From assembly GCA_025981625.1 (NCBI GenBank), contig JAICXF010000001.1:1-64000 (forward strand): a stretch of DNA of 64,000 bases, given 5' to 3'. Each line of letters opens with the position of its first letter. Position 1 is the stretch's first letter. This DNA comes from Sphingomonas sp. (GTDB lineage: Bacteria; Pseudomonadota; Alphaproteobacteria; Sphingomonadales; Sphingomonadaceae). Positions 18,437-28,233 of this stretch are shown here, piece by piece. A program made the position numbers and the translations under genes. The notes under the pieces are model-generated. The model was not told where the DNA came from. It worked only from the letters and a program-made list of their open reading frames with translations, and did no database searches.

Positions 18437-19612
18437 ATGACTCCCGCCGCTCGCCTCCAGGCGGCAATCGAGATTCTCGACGAAGTGATACGCTCGGCGC
18501 GAGACGACGGTCCGCCGGCCGACAGCATCGTCACGCGCTACTTCAAGCAGCGCCGCTACGCCGGATCCAAGGACCGTCGAGCGGTCAGGGAGCTGGTCTT
18601 TCGAGCGATCCGCAGGTCGGGCGAGCGGCCGGCGAGCGGGCGTGAGGCGGTGCTCGGCCTTGCGAGCGAGGAGCCGGCGCTTCTCGAACTCTTCGGCGAA
18701 GCGCGTGGTCCCGAACCGTTGCTGGAAGGAGAGGAGGCTCGCCCCGCGGGAGAGGTTCCGCAATGGTTGCAGCCTCAGCTGTCGCCGCTCGTCGCATTGG
18801 ACGAATGGCCGGCGCTGCTCGAAAGGGCGCCGCTCGACATTCGTGTCAAGGTCTCGCGCATGCCGCGTGACGCTCTCTTGCTGCAATTCGACGGCGCTGC
18901 CGCGACGCCGCTCAGCCCATGGGGGATAAGGCTGCCGACCGACAGCCGTATCGATGAGCATCCGGCATTCGGGGCGGGGCTGATCGAAGTCCAGGACGAG
19001 GGGAGCCAGCTCATTGCGCTGGCCTGCGAAGCCGCCGAAGGTGAGCGGGTGCTCGACCTGTGCGCCGGCGCTGGCGGGAAGTCGCTCGCGCTTGCCGCAG
19101 CGGCGCCCGGCGCGAGCATCCTCGCCACCGACAGCAATAGAAGCCGCCTCGCCAAACTCCAACCGCGGGCGGAGCGGGCCGGCGCGACGATCGAAACCCG
19201 CCTGTTGAACCCGCCGCGCGAGCTGGACGATCTGGCCGGCTGGCGCGATGGAGCGGACGTCGTGCTCGTCGACGCACCTTGCTCGGGAAGCGGCACCTGG
19301 CGGCGCAACCCCGAGGGACGATGGCGGCTCACGCCCGAACGTCTCGACGGCTTGGTGGCGGCCCAGCAGCGCCTGCTCGACATTGCTGCCGAGCTTGCGA
19401 AGCCGGGTGGCCGCCTAGTTTACGCGGTCTGCTCCTTGCTGTCCCGCGAAGGGTCAGCGCAGATTGACCGCTTCCTCCAGCGTCATTCATCGTGGATTAG
19501 TGAGGATGCGCCCATTTCGGGCGGGCGTCGTGACGGGGGCGGCCGATTGCTTACCCCCGGCCACGACCGGACCGACGGCTTTTTCGTCGCGCGGCTAAGG
19601 CGTCCGTGCTAA
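18437..19612 (+). CDS. RsmB/NOL1/NOP2/Sun-family RNA m5C methyltransferase
   Basis: 391 residues. The N-terminal part resembles an NusB-like RNA-binding domain (AAIEILDEVIRSA, TRYFKQRRYAGSKDRRAV); the C-terminal Rossmann domain has LDLCAGAGGKSLALAA (SAM binding), VDAPCSGSGTWRRNPE (motif IV) and LVYAVCSLLSREG (motif VI catalytic Cys). It methylates C5 of cytosine in rRNA, as RsmB does at m5C967 of 16S in E. coli; the exact site here is inferred. It lies 3 nt after guaB and 25 nt before the TPR gene. Confidence 0.9.
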   Translation: MTPAARLQAAIEILDEVIRSARDDGPPADSIVTRYFKQRRYAGSKDRRAVRELVFRAIRRSGERPASGREAVLGLASEEPALLELFGEARGPEPLLEGEEARPAGEVPQWLQPQLSPLVALDEWPALLERAPLDIRVKVSRMPRDALLLQFDGAAATPLSPWGIRLPTDSRIDEHPAFGAGLIEVQDEGSQLIALACEAAEGERVLDLCAGAGGKSLALAAAAPGASILATDSNRSRLAKLQPRAERAGATIETRLLNPPRELDDLAGWRDGADVVLVDAPCSGSGTWRRNPEGRWRLTPERLDGLVAAQQRLLDIAAELAKPGGRLVYAVCSLLSREGSAQIDRFLQRHSSWISEDAPISGGRRDGGGRLLTPGHDRTDGFFVARLRRPC

Positions 19613-19637
19613 TCGGTCGCGACACGTGGAGATTTTG

Positions 19638-20135
19638 ATGCAGTCCTTGTCCCGCCTGTTTCTGATCAGTCTTGCCGGTATGGCACTGGCATCGCCTGTT
19701 GCCGCGCAGCGCGCGGACGATCAAATCCTTCCAAAATCGGTCGAGCTTCAGCGCGAGGCGCGCGCGTCGATTGCCGCGGGCAAGCTGGAGCAGGCCGAGG
19801 ACCAGCTGGAAACCGCGCTCGCGGTCGATCCGCGCAATCGTGGCGCGTTCATCGATATCGCCCGCGTGGCCGAGAAGCAGCATCTCTACGGCAAGGCGAT
19901 CCGGATGACGAACAAGGCCTTGCTGCTCGAGCCGAACGATGCTGACGCGCTTGCCGTTCAGGGCGAGGCAATGGCGGAAATGGGTGCGACCGCTCGCGCC
20001 CAGGCCAATCTCCAGAAGCTGCAGGGCATTTGCGGCGGGAAAGCTTGCCCGCAGATCGCTCAGCTGTCGGCGGCAATTAGCCGCGGCCCCGCTGTCGCGG
20101 CGGCGCAGACGCCGGCGTCTTCCAAGTCGAATTAG
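19638..20135 (+). CDS. Exported tetratricopeptide-repeat protein
   Basis: 165 residues. A signal peptide (MQSLSRLFLISLAGMALASP, cleavage near AAQRADD) is followed by two or three TPR units (ARASIAAGKLEQAEDQLETAL; GKAIRMTNKALLLEPNDADAL) and an Ala-rich tail with a Cys pair (CGGKAC). The ATG at 19638 has GTGGAGA upstream, better than the GTG at 19626. It is probably periplasmic and a protein-protein interaction scaffold; the partner is unknown. It overlaps the convergent rsmA by 4 nt. Confidence 0.8.
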   Translation: MQSLSRLFLISLAGMALASPVAAQRADDQILPKSVELQREARASIAAGKLEQAEDQLETALAVDPRNRGAFIDIARVAEKQHLYGKAIRMTNKALLLEPNDADALAVQGEAMAEMGATARAQANLQKLQGICGGKACPQIAQLSAAISRGPAVAAAQTPASSKSN

Positions 20136-20953
20136 TCGCTGAGCGCCCTCGCCAGCGCGACCCATTCTTCAACGCTTAGCGTCTCCGCCCGGCGCTGCGT
20201 GTCAATTCCAAGGCCGTCCGCCGCTTCGAGAGCCCTCGGCATTCGCTTCAGGCTCGATCGAAGCATCTTGCGGCGCTGACCGAACGCCGCCTCCGTCAAT
20301 GCTTCGATGGTCTCGGGACGGACACCCGCCGGCTGTTCGATCGGAACAATGTGCACGACCGCGGAGGTGACCTTCGGCGGGGGAACGAAGGCAGAGCGAT
20401 TGACGGTCATCGCAATCCTGGGCCGCGAACGCCATTGCGCGGCGACCGACAATCGGCCGTAGGCCGCCGTGCCGGGAAGCGCCACGATCCGATCGGCCAC
20501 TTCCTTCTGAAACATCAAGGTAAGCGACCGCCACCAGGGCGGCCAATCGCCGCCGAGCCATTTGAGAAACAGCGCGGTGCCGACGTTGTAAGGCAGGTTC
20601 GCGACGACGTGCGCGCCTTTCCCGACCACGCGGCCCTCGTCGATTTTCAGTGCATCGCCTTCGATGAGGTGAAGTTTGTCGCGGAACGACTGCTGCAGTT
20701 CGCTGAGCGCAGGGAGGCAGCGGCGATCGCGTTCGACGGCGACGACCGATGCTCCGCTGTCGAGCAGCGCGCGGGTCAGCCCGCCAGGTCCCGGTCCGAC
20801 TTCATAAACACGGCTGCCGTCCAGCGGGCCCGGGATCGCCGCCACTCTTGCAAGAAGCTGGCGATCGAGGATGAAGTTCTGGCCGAGGGCCTTGCTCGCG
20901 TTGATCCCATGACGGGCGATGACGTCGCGGAGCGGCTCGGGCTGGCTGGTCAA
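20132..20953 (-). CDS. rsmA: 16S rRNA dimethyladenosine transferase (KsgA)
   Basis: 273 residues: HGINASKALGQNFILD at the N terminus, the SAM site VYEVGPGPGGLTRALLDSGA, the catalytic NLPYNVGTALF and the C-terminal helical domain (FGQRRKMLRSSLKRM). It dimethylates the two adjacent adenines in helix 45 of 16S rRNA late in 30S assembly. The TTG start at 20953 overlaps the pdxA stop as TTGA and reads MTSQPEPLRDVIARHG, matching the usual length. Last gene of lptD-surA-pdxA-rsmA, a conserved order. Confidence 0.96.
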   Translation of the reverse strand: MTSQPEPLRDVIARHGINASKALGQNFILDRQLLARVAAIPGPLDGSRVYEVGPGPGGLTRALLDSGASVVAVERDRRCLPALSELQQSFRDKLHLIEGDALKIDEGRVVGKGAHVVANLPYNVGTALFLKWLGGDWPPWWRSLTLMFQKEVADRIVALPGTAAYGRLSVAAQWRSRPRIAMTVNRSAFVPPPKVTSAVVHIVPIEQPAGVRPETIEALTEAAFGQRRKMLRSSLKRMPRALEAADGLGIDTQRRAETLSVEEWVALARALSD

Positions 20954-21954
20954 GCCGCGTCGGCGCGCTGGGAGGCGTTCTCGGCAGCCATGCGCATCGC
21001 GGCGGCCATGGGACGCGGATCGGCCTTGTCCTGACCGGCGATATCGAAGGCGGTGCCGTGATCCGGCGCCGTGCGGACGATCGGGAGCCCCAGCGTGACG
21101 TTCACCGCGTCCTCGAAGTGCAGCGCCTTGATCGGGATCAGAGCCTGGTCGTGATACATGCACATGGCCGCGTCATATTGCGCGCGCGCGGAGGTATGGA
21201 ACATCGTGTCCGCGGGATGCGGGCCGGTCACTCGCCATCCTTCGGCGACTAGCGCGGCGATCGCCGGCTCAATGATCTCGATCTCTTCACGGCCGAGCTG
21301 CCCGCCTTCGCCGGAATGCGGGTTGAGGCCGGAAACGGCGAGCCGGGGCTCGACAATGCCGAAGTTGCGCTGGAGTCCTCGAAGCGTCGTCCGCCCGCGC
21401 GATTCGATCAGCGCGCTGCTGAGATGGGAACGCACCGTGCTCAATGGCAGGTGCGTGGTAACCGGAACCGTCCGGAGGGTCGGCCCCGCCAGCATCATCA
21501 CGACATTGGACGCCGCGACGCCGCAGCGTTCGGCCACGAACTCGGTCTGACCGGGGTGCTGGAACCCGATCGCGTAGAGCTGCTCCTTGGCGACGGGACC
21601 GGTGACCACCGCCGACGCGGACCCCGATCGCGCAAGGCCCACGGCAATCTCCAGCGAATCGAGGCACGTATGCGCGCCGGCGACGCTGGGATGACCCGGC
21701 ACGTCGGTATGCGGAGCATTGAGCTGGATCAGCGGCAGGCCAAAATCGAACGCCGCGTCAGCGTGACGCGGGTCTTCGATCAATTCGATCGGTCCATCCC
21801 AGACGGCGGCGACGGAGCGCGGGTCGCCGATGGCGACGAACACTGGAAGCGCGAATACGTCGCGATTGTGCCAGCACTTGGCGATCACCTCCGGACCGAT
21901 GCCCGCAGGGTCGCCAAGCGACACGGCTAGAGGATTTCGCAACGAACCCGCCAT
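20950..21954 (-). CDS. pdxA: 4-hydroxythreonine-4-phosphate dehydrogenase
   Basis: 334 residues with PLAVSLGDPAGIGPEV at the N terminus, GKEQLY-like VTGPVAKEQLYAIG, FPGQTE-like FQHPGQTEFVAE, the glycine-rich GLNPHSGEGGQLGREE and the metal/substrate motif YHDQALIPIKAL. It oxidises 4-phosphohydroxythreonine in the DXP-dependent pyridoxal phosphate pathway. It lies 29 nt after surA and is coupled to rsmA by a 4-nt overlap, the same gene order seen in many proteobacteria. Confidence 0.96.
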   Translation of the reverse strand: MAGSLRNPLAVSLGDPAGIGPEVIAKCWHNRDVFALPVFVAIGDPRSVAAVWDGPIELIEDPRHADAAFDFGLPLIQLNAPHTDVPGHPSVAGAHTCLDSLEIAVGLARSGSASAVVTGPVAKEQLYAIGFQHPGQTEFVAERCGVAASNVVMMLAGPTLRTVPVTTHLPLSTVRSHLSSALIESRGRTTLRGLQRNFGIVEPRLAVSGLNPHSGEGGQLGREEIEIIEPAIAALVAEGWRVTGPHPADTMFHTSARAQYDAAMCMYHDQALIPIKALHFEDAVNVTLGLPIVRTAPDHGTAFDIAGQDKADPRPMAAAMRMAAENASQRADAA

Positions 21955-21983
21955 CAGCCGCTGCGCTTAGCCGAAATGAAGCG

Positions 21984-23375
21984 TCAGCGGTATTCGATCA
22001 CCGCATCGCGACGGAGATCGCGAAGATAGCGGTTCGCACGCGAATTCATCCGCTCGTCGTTGAGCTGGTTGTAAATGTCGTCGTAGCTCGGCGCGCCGGT
22101 GTCGATCTGGTCGCGGCCGCAGACCACGAGTACCCGAACACCCTCGTCGAGCGAGCCGAACGGCTGTGTTGCCTGGCCAACCTGCATCGGAAGCAGCAGG
22201 CGCTGCACGGCCGGCGGCAGGTCGCGCATCTTCTGGTCGCTGGTGACGATCTCCCCGTGGAACTCGGTGGCGAGCTTTTCCGCGCCCCCGCAGCCGCCGA
22301 TGTGCTGCGCGGCATCGGCGAATCGCAGCGCGATCTGGTTCGCCGCTTCCTTGGTGGTGCCCTTCGGGAAAGGCACGGAAACCTGCTTGAGGTTCAGCAT
22401 CGAGTCGCGCGGGTCAGGCGTCAGGACCTTGCGCGTGTCCATGACCGCGATGATCGAATAGCCGCCTGGAACCTGGATCGGGTTGCTGATTGCTCCGTTC
22501 GGCATCTCGCGAAGGACGGTCGCGAGCGGCGTTGGCAACATCTCGGGCCGGATCCAGCCGAGATCGCCGCCGACGGCCTTGGTCGAGGCTTCCGAATATT
22601 GGCGGGCATATGCAGCGAACGAGGCTCCACTGCGCAGTTGTGAAAGAATCTTGTTCGCCGTGTCGAGGGTTTGGGCATCCGTCGCGGGTGTTGAGGACAA
22701 GTAGATTTCGCCGACCCGATACTCCTGGGTGCCCTTTGAGGCGTTCAACTTGTCGAGCACGGCCTTGACCTCGTCGTCACCGACGCTGACCTCGATCTTG
22801 TCGTGCTGCAAGCGCTGCCACGCGATCTCGCCCTCGATTTGGCGGCGCATGGATTTGATGTTGGATCCGTTCGCCGCGAGATAGGCCTCGAGCTGGGCTG
22901 GAGTCTGCTTGGCGTTCTGAGCCACGCGCGCCACCGTTTTGTCGATGTCGGCCGGCTTGACTTCGATCTTGTCTTCCTTGGCGGCCTGGATCTCCAGCGT
23001 TTCGTCGATCAGGTTGCGCAGCACCTGCTCACGCAGCTGGTCGACCTGGTCCGCGGCAATCGGACTGCCGTTGGCGATTGAAAGGAAAGCCAGCCGCTGG
23101 TCGACGTCTGTCTGCGTGATGACATCGCCGTTGACGATGGCCGTGGCCTTCACAACCGAGGGCATCGCAGTGCCGAATACCTGGGGATTTTCGGGAAGCC
23201 GGAGTCCTCCACCACTTTGGGCGGCCGGAGCGCCGGACTGATCAGAATTTTGCGCGATGGCGCCGCTCGCGAGCCCGAGTGCCACTGCCGCGCCAACGAT
23301 CAATGCGCGCGTCCCATATCCCCGATAAGCTGGTGCCACGTTCGAAATTTCCCTTGATTTACCCGATGATACCAT
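21984..23375 (-). CDS. surA: SurA-like periplasmic peptidyl-prolyl isomerase
   Basis: About 463 residues: an export signal (ALIVGAAVALGLASGAIAQ), a SurA N-domain (VVKATAIVNGDVITQTDVDQRL, LRNLIDETLEIQAA), a parvulin domain (YRVGEIYLSS, FAAYARQYSEASTKAVGGDLGWIRPEMLP) and a second, diverged parvulin-like region. It chaperones outer-membrane proteins, including the LptD encoded just upstream. The ATG at 23375 gives a long charged N region; a GTG at 23339 with AGGGA upstream would start the signal peptide more typically. The gene is 24 nt after lptD. Confidence 0.9.
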   Translation of the reverse strand: MVSSGKSREISNVAPAYRGYGTRALIVGAAVALGLASGAIAQNSDQSGAPAAQSGGGLRLPENPQVFGTAMPSVVKATAIVNGDVITQTDVDQRLAFLSIANGSPIAADQVDQLREQVLRNLIDETLEIQAAKEDKIEVKPADIDKTVARVAQNAKQTPAQLEAYLAANGSNIKSMRRQIEGEIAWQRLQHDKIEVSVGDDEVKAVLDKLNASKGTQEYRVGEIYLSSTPATDAQTLDTANKILSQLRSGASFAAYARQYSEASTKAVGGDLGWIRPEMLPTPLATVLREMPNGAISNPIQVPGGYSIIAVMDTRKVLTPDPRDSMLNLKQVSVPFPKGTTKEAANQIALRFADAAQHIGGCGGAEKLATEFHGEIVTSDQKMRDLPPAVQRLLLPMQVGQATQPFGSLDEGVRVLVVCGRDQIDTGAPSYDDIYNQLNDERMNSRANRYLRDLRRDAVIEYR

Positions 23376-23399
23376 TGCCTGCGCCCGCTGAACGCAGGC

Positions 23400-25616
23400 T
23401 TAGCGGCTCAGCCCCTTCAAGGCGATATGGAGCGTGAAGGTGCTGCCTTTGCGGAAGGTGCCGATCTGCTCATAGTCGCGTCGCCACGTCAGGCCAAGCT
23501 GCAAACAATCGTCCTCATACTGCACCCCCACGCGCGTCCGGACCGGCTGGAAACCGTTCGCCAGAGACAGTGGGTCCTCCTGCTTGTTGGTGAGATCGAT
23601 GACCGTCGCTCCAAAGACGGACCAATAGCGCTGGAACGCGATGCGCGCCGCGACGCGCAACTCCTCCGCATCGCGCAAATCCTCAATCGAGGGATCGATG
23701 TTTCGGTTGAGCCTCAAATAGCCGACCTGCGCGTAGGTTTGGGTCGTGCCCACGGTCAGATCGATTTCATTACGACGAACCGCGAAGTTGTTTTTGTCGA
23801 CGCGGTACCTGTGCGTGATGTCGATGAACCGGCCAAAGCGGATTCGCGTTCTTCCGACAATATCGGAAACATGGCCTTCAAGGCCCGTTCCTGCTGGGAA
23901 AATATCGGTCAGTCGCGCCAGCCGCACGCTTTGGCCGATGGTGCTCTCAACCGAAAGATTGTTTCGGTCGAGCGACCAGTCGACACCGTACGTGATTCGC
24001 GATGCATCCTCCCACCGGTCGTAGCCGGGGAAGCGGTTCAGCGCGAAGAGGTTGCTATCCTCTAAGTCGACGGAGCGAGCATCTTCGTTGGGGATGTCCA
24101 TGTTCGGCGTCGGCGGGGTCAGCACCAGCTGGACTCGCGGCACCAGACGCTGAATTCCGCCGAATGCCGTGCCGATGAATGGCCATTGCACATCCGCCGC
24201 CAGAGCGCCGATTGCGCGGGCATGCCACCCGTCGGTGCCGCGATAAATCGCCGTCGACGTCGCCGCCGAATCATCGGTGTGATAGACGTCGCCGCGGCCG
24301 TAAGCCGTAAAGGTGACCTCCTGTCCCCACGGGGTCAGGCGCCGCATGTCCCAGCGAAGGCTGGCGAACGCCCGCTGCGTGTCCTGCCCCTCGATCCGGG
24401 TGATCGCCAGGCTGTTCCCCTGCACTTCGAGATTCCCGCCGGCAATGTTTTCCATCCGGAAACGGGCATCGATCGCCGGCAAGGCGAAGGGGATCTCCTT
24501 CTGCGTGTCGTCGACCCGCAGACCCTGGAATGCCCAGCCGGCGATCGAGATGTAGCTGTCGGGAGTGATCCGCTCGGCGTTGACGACGCTGCGCAGCCGG
24601 TCGTCGTTGGTGAGGTCGTAGCGCCGCGTCACAGTCTTGTCCGTGGCCGCGCGGACCGAGGCGGTGATGGTCCATTTCGGGCCGAGCTGCCACGTGCCGT
24701 TGGCATCGAAATAGCCGCGCAAACTGCGGCTCGTCGTCGTTGATCCCGTCAGGCTTGAATTATCGATCAGGCCGTAGGTCAGGAAACCGCTGATCTGGAA
24801 CGCACCGAGGCTGTTCAGTTCGCGATACTTTGCCTCAATCGCGGGAAGAACCGCGGTGTAGACATGCGGCGTAAGCGTCAGATCGCGATTACGGGCGATC
24901 TGCCAGTGATACGGGATCCCGAGCTCGAAGCCGTTCCGACTCGACACCACCACGTCCGGCACCAGGAAGCCCGATGCGCCTTCGTTCCCACGCGAAATTT
25001 TGAAGATCGGCAGAAGCGGCAGGTTGATTCCAAAGAGCTGGAGCCGTCCGCCCTCGAACCGCACCCGCTGGGTCCTGGAATCATCGATGACCCGTGCCGC
25101 GGTGATCGCCCAGCTCGGCCGCGTCGGGCAGCCTCGGTCGTTGGTGACCGGGCAGGGCGAGTAAATCGCGTTGGTGAAGGTGGAGATGTCATTCACCCGC
25201 GAGCCGTGGGCCGCGGCAATCCGGCCGCCGCTTTCCAGGACCACCATCAGATTGTCGACGGTTCCGTCGCGAAGCGTGTCGGTGAGCTGGACATTATCGC
25301 CGATCAGCTTGTCGCCCTCGGGCGTGAGCAGGACGACATTGCCCTTGGCGTGGACCTGGCCCGACTTCCTGTCCCAGATGACCTGGTCGGCCGCGAGATA
25401 ATCCCCGTCGCGGGCCATGCGGACGGCGCCGCTGGCGGTCACCACGTCGGCGTTGCTGTCGTAGGTTACAGCGCCCGCGCTGAATGTGACCGTCTCGGTC
25501 GGAGCGTTCGGAACGACGGCCGGTGTCGCGTCGGTGGCGGCCGTTTGCGCCGCGACTGCCGCCGGGAACGTCAAGAGCATCGGAAGCGCCGACCACCAGA
25601 CAAATTTCGACCGCAA
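23400..25616 (-). CDS. lptD: LPS-assembly protein LptD
   Basis: About 738 residues: a signal peptide, an N-terminal OstA/LptA-like jellyroll domain (VTYDSNADVVTASGAVRMARDG begins it, with KGNVVLLTPEGDKLIGDNV) and a large C-terminal beta barrel (GFLVPDVVVSSRNGFELGIPY onward). With LptE it inserts lipopolysaccharide in the outer leaflet of the outer membrane. I chose the TTG at 25616 (MRSKFVWWSALPMLLTFPAA) because GGAG precedes it and it yields a clean signal sequence; the longer frame up to 25736 would add an Arg-rich, signal-unlike extension. Heads the lptD-surA-pdxA-rsmA operon. Confidence 0.93.
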   Translation of the reverse strand: MRSKFVWWSALPMLLTFPAAVAAQTAATDATPAVVPNAPTETVTFSAGAVTYDSNADVVTASGAVRMARDGDYLAADQVIWDRKSGQVHAKGNVVLLTPEGDKLIGDNVQLTDTLRDGTVDNLMVVLESGGRIAAAHGSRVNDISTFTNAIYSPCPVTNDRGCPTRPSWAITAARVIDDSRTQRVRFEGGRLQLFGINLPLLPIFKISRGNEGASGFLVPDVVVSSRNGFELGIPYHWQIARNRDLTLTPHVYTAVLPAIEAKYRELNSLGAFQISGFLTYGLIDNSSLTGSTTTSRSLRGYFDANGTWQLGPKWTITASVRAATDKTVTRRYDLTNDDRLRSVVNAERITPDSYISIAGWAFQGLRVDDTQKEIPFALPAIDARFRMENIAGGNLEVQGNSLAITRIEGQDTQRAFASLRWDMRRLTPWGQEVTFTAYGRGDVYHTDDSAATSTAIYRGTDGWHARAIGALAADVQWPFIGTAFGGIQRLVPRVQLVLTPPTPNMDIPNEDARSVDLEDSNLFALNRFPGYDRWEDASRITYGVDWSLDRNNLSVESTIGQSVRLARLTDIFPAGTGLEGHVSDIVGRTRIRFGRFIDITHRYRVDKNNFAVRRNEIDLTVGTTQTYAQVGYLRLNRNIDPSIEDLRDAEELRVAARIAFQRYWSVFGATVIDLTNKQEDPLSLANGFQPVRTRVGVQYEDDCLQLGLTWRRDYEQIGTFRKGSTFTLHIALKGLSR

Positions 25617-25780
25617 CGCTGCTCCGCCTGCCCCGACCAATGCTTTATCAACGCGCGCGCCTATCGCACCTCGGGAGCGCGGCCACAATCGGTGCCGAAG
25701 GTCCCAGACACTCCTTTGCCAACTCCTGCCTCGCACCCTAAAGCGGGGTCCAAACGTTCGCCTCCAAGGAACTGCCGTCC

Positions 25781-27250
25781 ATGCAAATTCGCTTCGCCGA
25801 CAGCCGGCCCACCGGTGATTATGCGCTCGTCCTCCCCGTGGCAGGCAAGGACCGCGCGCCGATCAGCCGGATCGGTCCGTCGCAGCAGGCCGTCGGTGCC
25901 GCCCTCGACCGCCAGCGCTTCGAGGGCGAGGGATCGAGCGTTTCCGAGCAGTTCTTCGACGATTCCGGAACGGTCCGTCGTCTGCTGATCATCGGCACTG
26001 GGGCGTCGAGCTTGCCTGCCGAGGCTGCCGAGAAACTCGGCGGAACTGCCGCGGCACGGCTGCAGACCTCGGGCGAGGAGAAGGCGGTCATCGACCTGTC
26101 CGGCCTTGGTTACGACGCCGATGCTACTGCACGGGTCGGCCTCGGGGCAGCGCTTCGTTCGTGGCGGTACGACCGTTATCGAACCAAGCTCAAGGACAGC
26201 CAGAAGCCGTCGCTCGAGGAAATGATCATCGTCGGTGGCGATGCGGGAGCTTCGGCCCGCTATGATGCACGTTGGGCTCCAGTCGTCGAAGGCGTGTCGC
26301 TCACGCGGGAGCTGGTGACCGAGCCAGCGAACATCATCTACCCCGAGACCTTCGTGGAGCGGGTCCGTGCGTCGATCGATGCAAGCGGTGTCGAGGTCGA
26401 GGTTCTTGACCGGGCGGCCATGGAAAAGCTCGGCATGGGCGCGTTGCTCGGCGTTGCGCAGGGCTCGGTCCGGGAAGCGCGGCTGATGGTGCTTCGCTGG
26501 AATGCCGGGGGCGGTGGGCAGCCGACTGCGTTCGTCGGCAAGGGCGTCACCTTCGACACCGGCGGCATTTCGATCAAGCCGGCGGCCGGCATGGAAGCGA
26601 TGAAGTGGGACATGGGCGGCGCGGGCGCGGTCGTTGGTGCCATGAAGGCGCTGGCTCTCCGCAAAGCCAGGGCGAACATCGTCGGCATCTGCGGGCTCGT
26701 CGAGAACATGCCCGGCGGAAACGCCCAGCGTCCGGGCGATGTGGTCACGACGATGTCGGGGCAGACCGTCGAGGTGATCAACACCGATGCCGAGGGCCGG
26801 CTCGTCCTTGCGGATGCGGTCACCTACGTCCAGCGCAACTACAAGCCGTCGACCATTATCGACCTCGCGACCCTGACCGGGGCGATCCTGGTCAGCCTTG
26901 GTCACGAGTGGGCGGGTCTGTTTGCCAATGACGAAGATCTCGCCGCCAGCCTTCAGCAGGCAGGCGAGGAAAGCAGCGACAAGCTGTGGCGCATGCCGTT
27001 GGGCGAACCGTTCGACAGGATGATCGATTCTCCTATCGCCGATATGAAGAATGTCGGACCCCGCGAGGGTGGGTCGATCACCGCGGCCCAGTTCATCCAG
27101 CGGTTCATCGAGGCAGGGGTCAAATGGGCGCACATCGACATGGCCGGCAAGGCCTGGTCGGACAAGGCGAGCTCAACCTATGAGAAGGGCGCCACGGGCT
27201 TCGGCGTCCGGCTGCTCGACCAATATGTCGAGGATGTGCTCGAGGGTTGA
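25781..27250 (+). CDS. pepA: Leucyl aminopeptidase (M17)
   Basis: 489 residues with the M17 features: ELVTEPANIIYPETF, the metal/catalytic stretch GKGVTFDTGGISIKPAAGM (Lys and Asp), WDMGGAGAV, and the signature NTDAEGRLVLAD. It releases N-terminal residues using two metal ions as a hexamer; some homologues also bind DNA. The start ATG has AAGGA upstream. It is divergent from lptD across a 164-bp promoter region and followed by holC, the usual pepA-holC pair in proteobacteria. Confidence 0.96.
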   Translation: MQIRFADSRPTGDYALVLPVAGKDRAPISRIGPSQQAVGAALDRQRFEGEGSSVSEQFFDDSGTVRRLLIIGTGASSLPAEAAEKLGGTAAARLQTSGEEKAVIDLSGLGYDADATARVGLGAALRSWRYDRYRTKLKDSQKPSLEEMIIVGGDAGASARYDARWAPVVEGVSLTRELVTEPANIIYPETFVERVRASIDASGVEVEVLDRAAMEKLGMGALLGVAQGSVREARLMVLRWNAGGGGQPTAFVGKGVTFDTGGISIKPAAGMEAMKWDMGGAGAVVGAMKALALRKARANIVGICGLVENMPGGNAQRPGDVVTTMSGQTVEVINTDAEGRLVLADAVTYVQRNYKPSTIIDLATLTGAILVSLGHEWAGLFANDEDLAASLQQAGEESSDKLWRMPLGEPFDRMIDSPIADMKNVGPREGGSITAAQFIQRFIEAGVKWAHIDMAGKAWSDKASSTYEKGATGFGVRLLDQYVEDVLEG

Positions 27251-27289
27251 TGTCCGTCGAGCCGCCGCTAAGCGCCTGGTTCCAAAGAC

Positions 27290-27727
27290 ATGCAGGTCGA
27301 CTTCTACCAGCTTGCGGGGACGCCGCCCGAGCAGGTGATCGCGAGCCTTGCCGGACGGGTACTCGAGGCCGACGGGCGATTGCTTATCGTTGCTGAAGAC
27401 GAAGCCTTGCTGGCCCGGCTCGATCGCATCTTGTGGGACCAGGGGAGTACCAGCTTCCTGCCGCATGGACTTGCGGGCAGTGCCGACGACGCGCGGCAGC
27501 CGATCCTGTTGTCGACCGGCCTCGACGCGCCCAACCAGGCGCGCAACATGCTGATCGCGGACGGCAAGTGGCGCGACGCGGCGCTGAGCTACGACCGAAG
27601 CTTTTACCTGTTCGACGACAGCACGCTTCAAGCGGCGCGGCTGGCCTGGAAGTTGCTGGCCGGCCGTGACGGGGTGGAGCGACGCTATTGGGCGAAAGAG
27701 GCAGGCGAGTGGGTCAAAAAGGCCTGA
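27290..27727 (+). CDS. holC: DNA polymerase III chi subunit
   Basis: 145 residues, MQVDFYQLAG at the N terminus, LLIVAEDEALLARLDRILW, SFLPHGL and PILLSTGLDAPNQARNMLIAD, all typical of HolC. Chi links the clamp-loader (via psi) to single-stranded-DNA-binding protein in the replisome. It lies 39 nt downstream of pepA, the conserved neighbour of holC, and 77 nt upstream of ndk. Confidence 0.93.
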   Translation: MQVDFYQLAGTPPEQVIASLAGRVLEADGRLLIVAEDEALLARLDRILWDQGSTSFLPHGLAGSADDARQPILLSTGLDAPNQARNMLIADGKWRDAALSYDRSFYLFDDSTLQAARLAWKLLAGRDGVERRYWAKEAGEWVKKA

Positions 27728-27804
27728 CCCTTGCCCCGGCCGGCCGGCGCCGCTAGGCGCGGCCGAAATTCCACCCAAGTCAACCTGCAGGAGACCGCCC
27801 GGTC

Positions 27805-28227
27805 ATGGCCGTGACGCGCACCTTTTCAATCATCAAGCCGGATGCGACCCGCCGCAACCTCACGGGCGCTGTCACCAAAATGCTGGAAGAAGCGGGCCTT
27901 CGCGTCGTCGCTTCCAAGCGCATCCGCATGTCGCGTGACCAGGCGGAGGGGTTTTACGCCGTGCACAGCGAGCGGCCGTTCTTCAACGACCTCTGCGCCT
28001 TCATGACTTCGGGCCCGGTTGTCGTTCAGGTCCTCGAGGGCGAGAATGCGGTCCAGCGTAACCGCGACGTGATGGGCGCGACTAATCCCGAGCAGGCCGC
28101 CGAGGGCACGATCCGCAAGACGTACGCCGAATCGATCGAAGCCAATTCGGTGCACGGGTCCGATAGCGACGAGAATGCCAGGATCGAGATCGACTACTTC
28201 TTCAGCCCGGACGAAATCGTCGGATAA
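27805..28227 (+). CDS. ndk: Nucleoside diphosphate kinase
   Basis: 140 residues: [16 protein letters not shown], phosphate-binding [14 protein letters not shown] and the active-site histidine in [16 protein letters not shown]. It transfers the terminal phosphate among NTPs and NDPs. The start ATG is preceded by CAGGAG about 15 nt upstream, somewhat distant. Full length for the family. It converges with the membrane-protein gene, with a 6-nt gap between stop codons. Confidence 0.98.
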   Translation: MAVTRTFSIIKPDATRRNLTGAVTKMLEEAGLRVVASKRIRMSRDQAEGFYAVHSERPFFNDLCAFMTSGPVVVQVLEGENAVQRNRDVMGATNPEQAAEGTIRKTYAESIEANSVHGSDSDENARIEIDYFFSPDEIVG

Positions 28228-28233
28228 AATTTG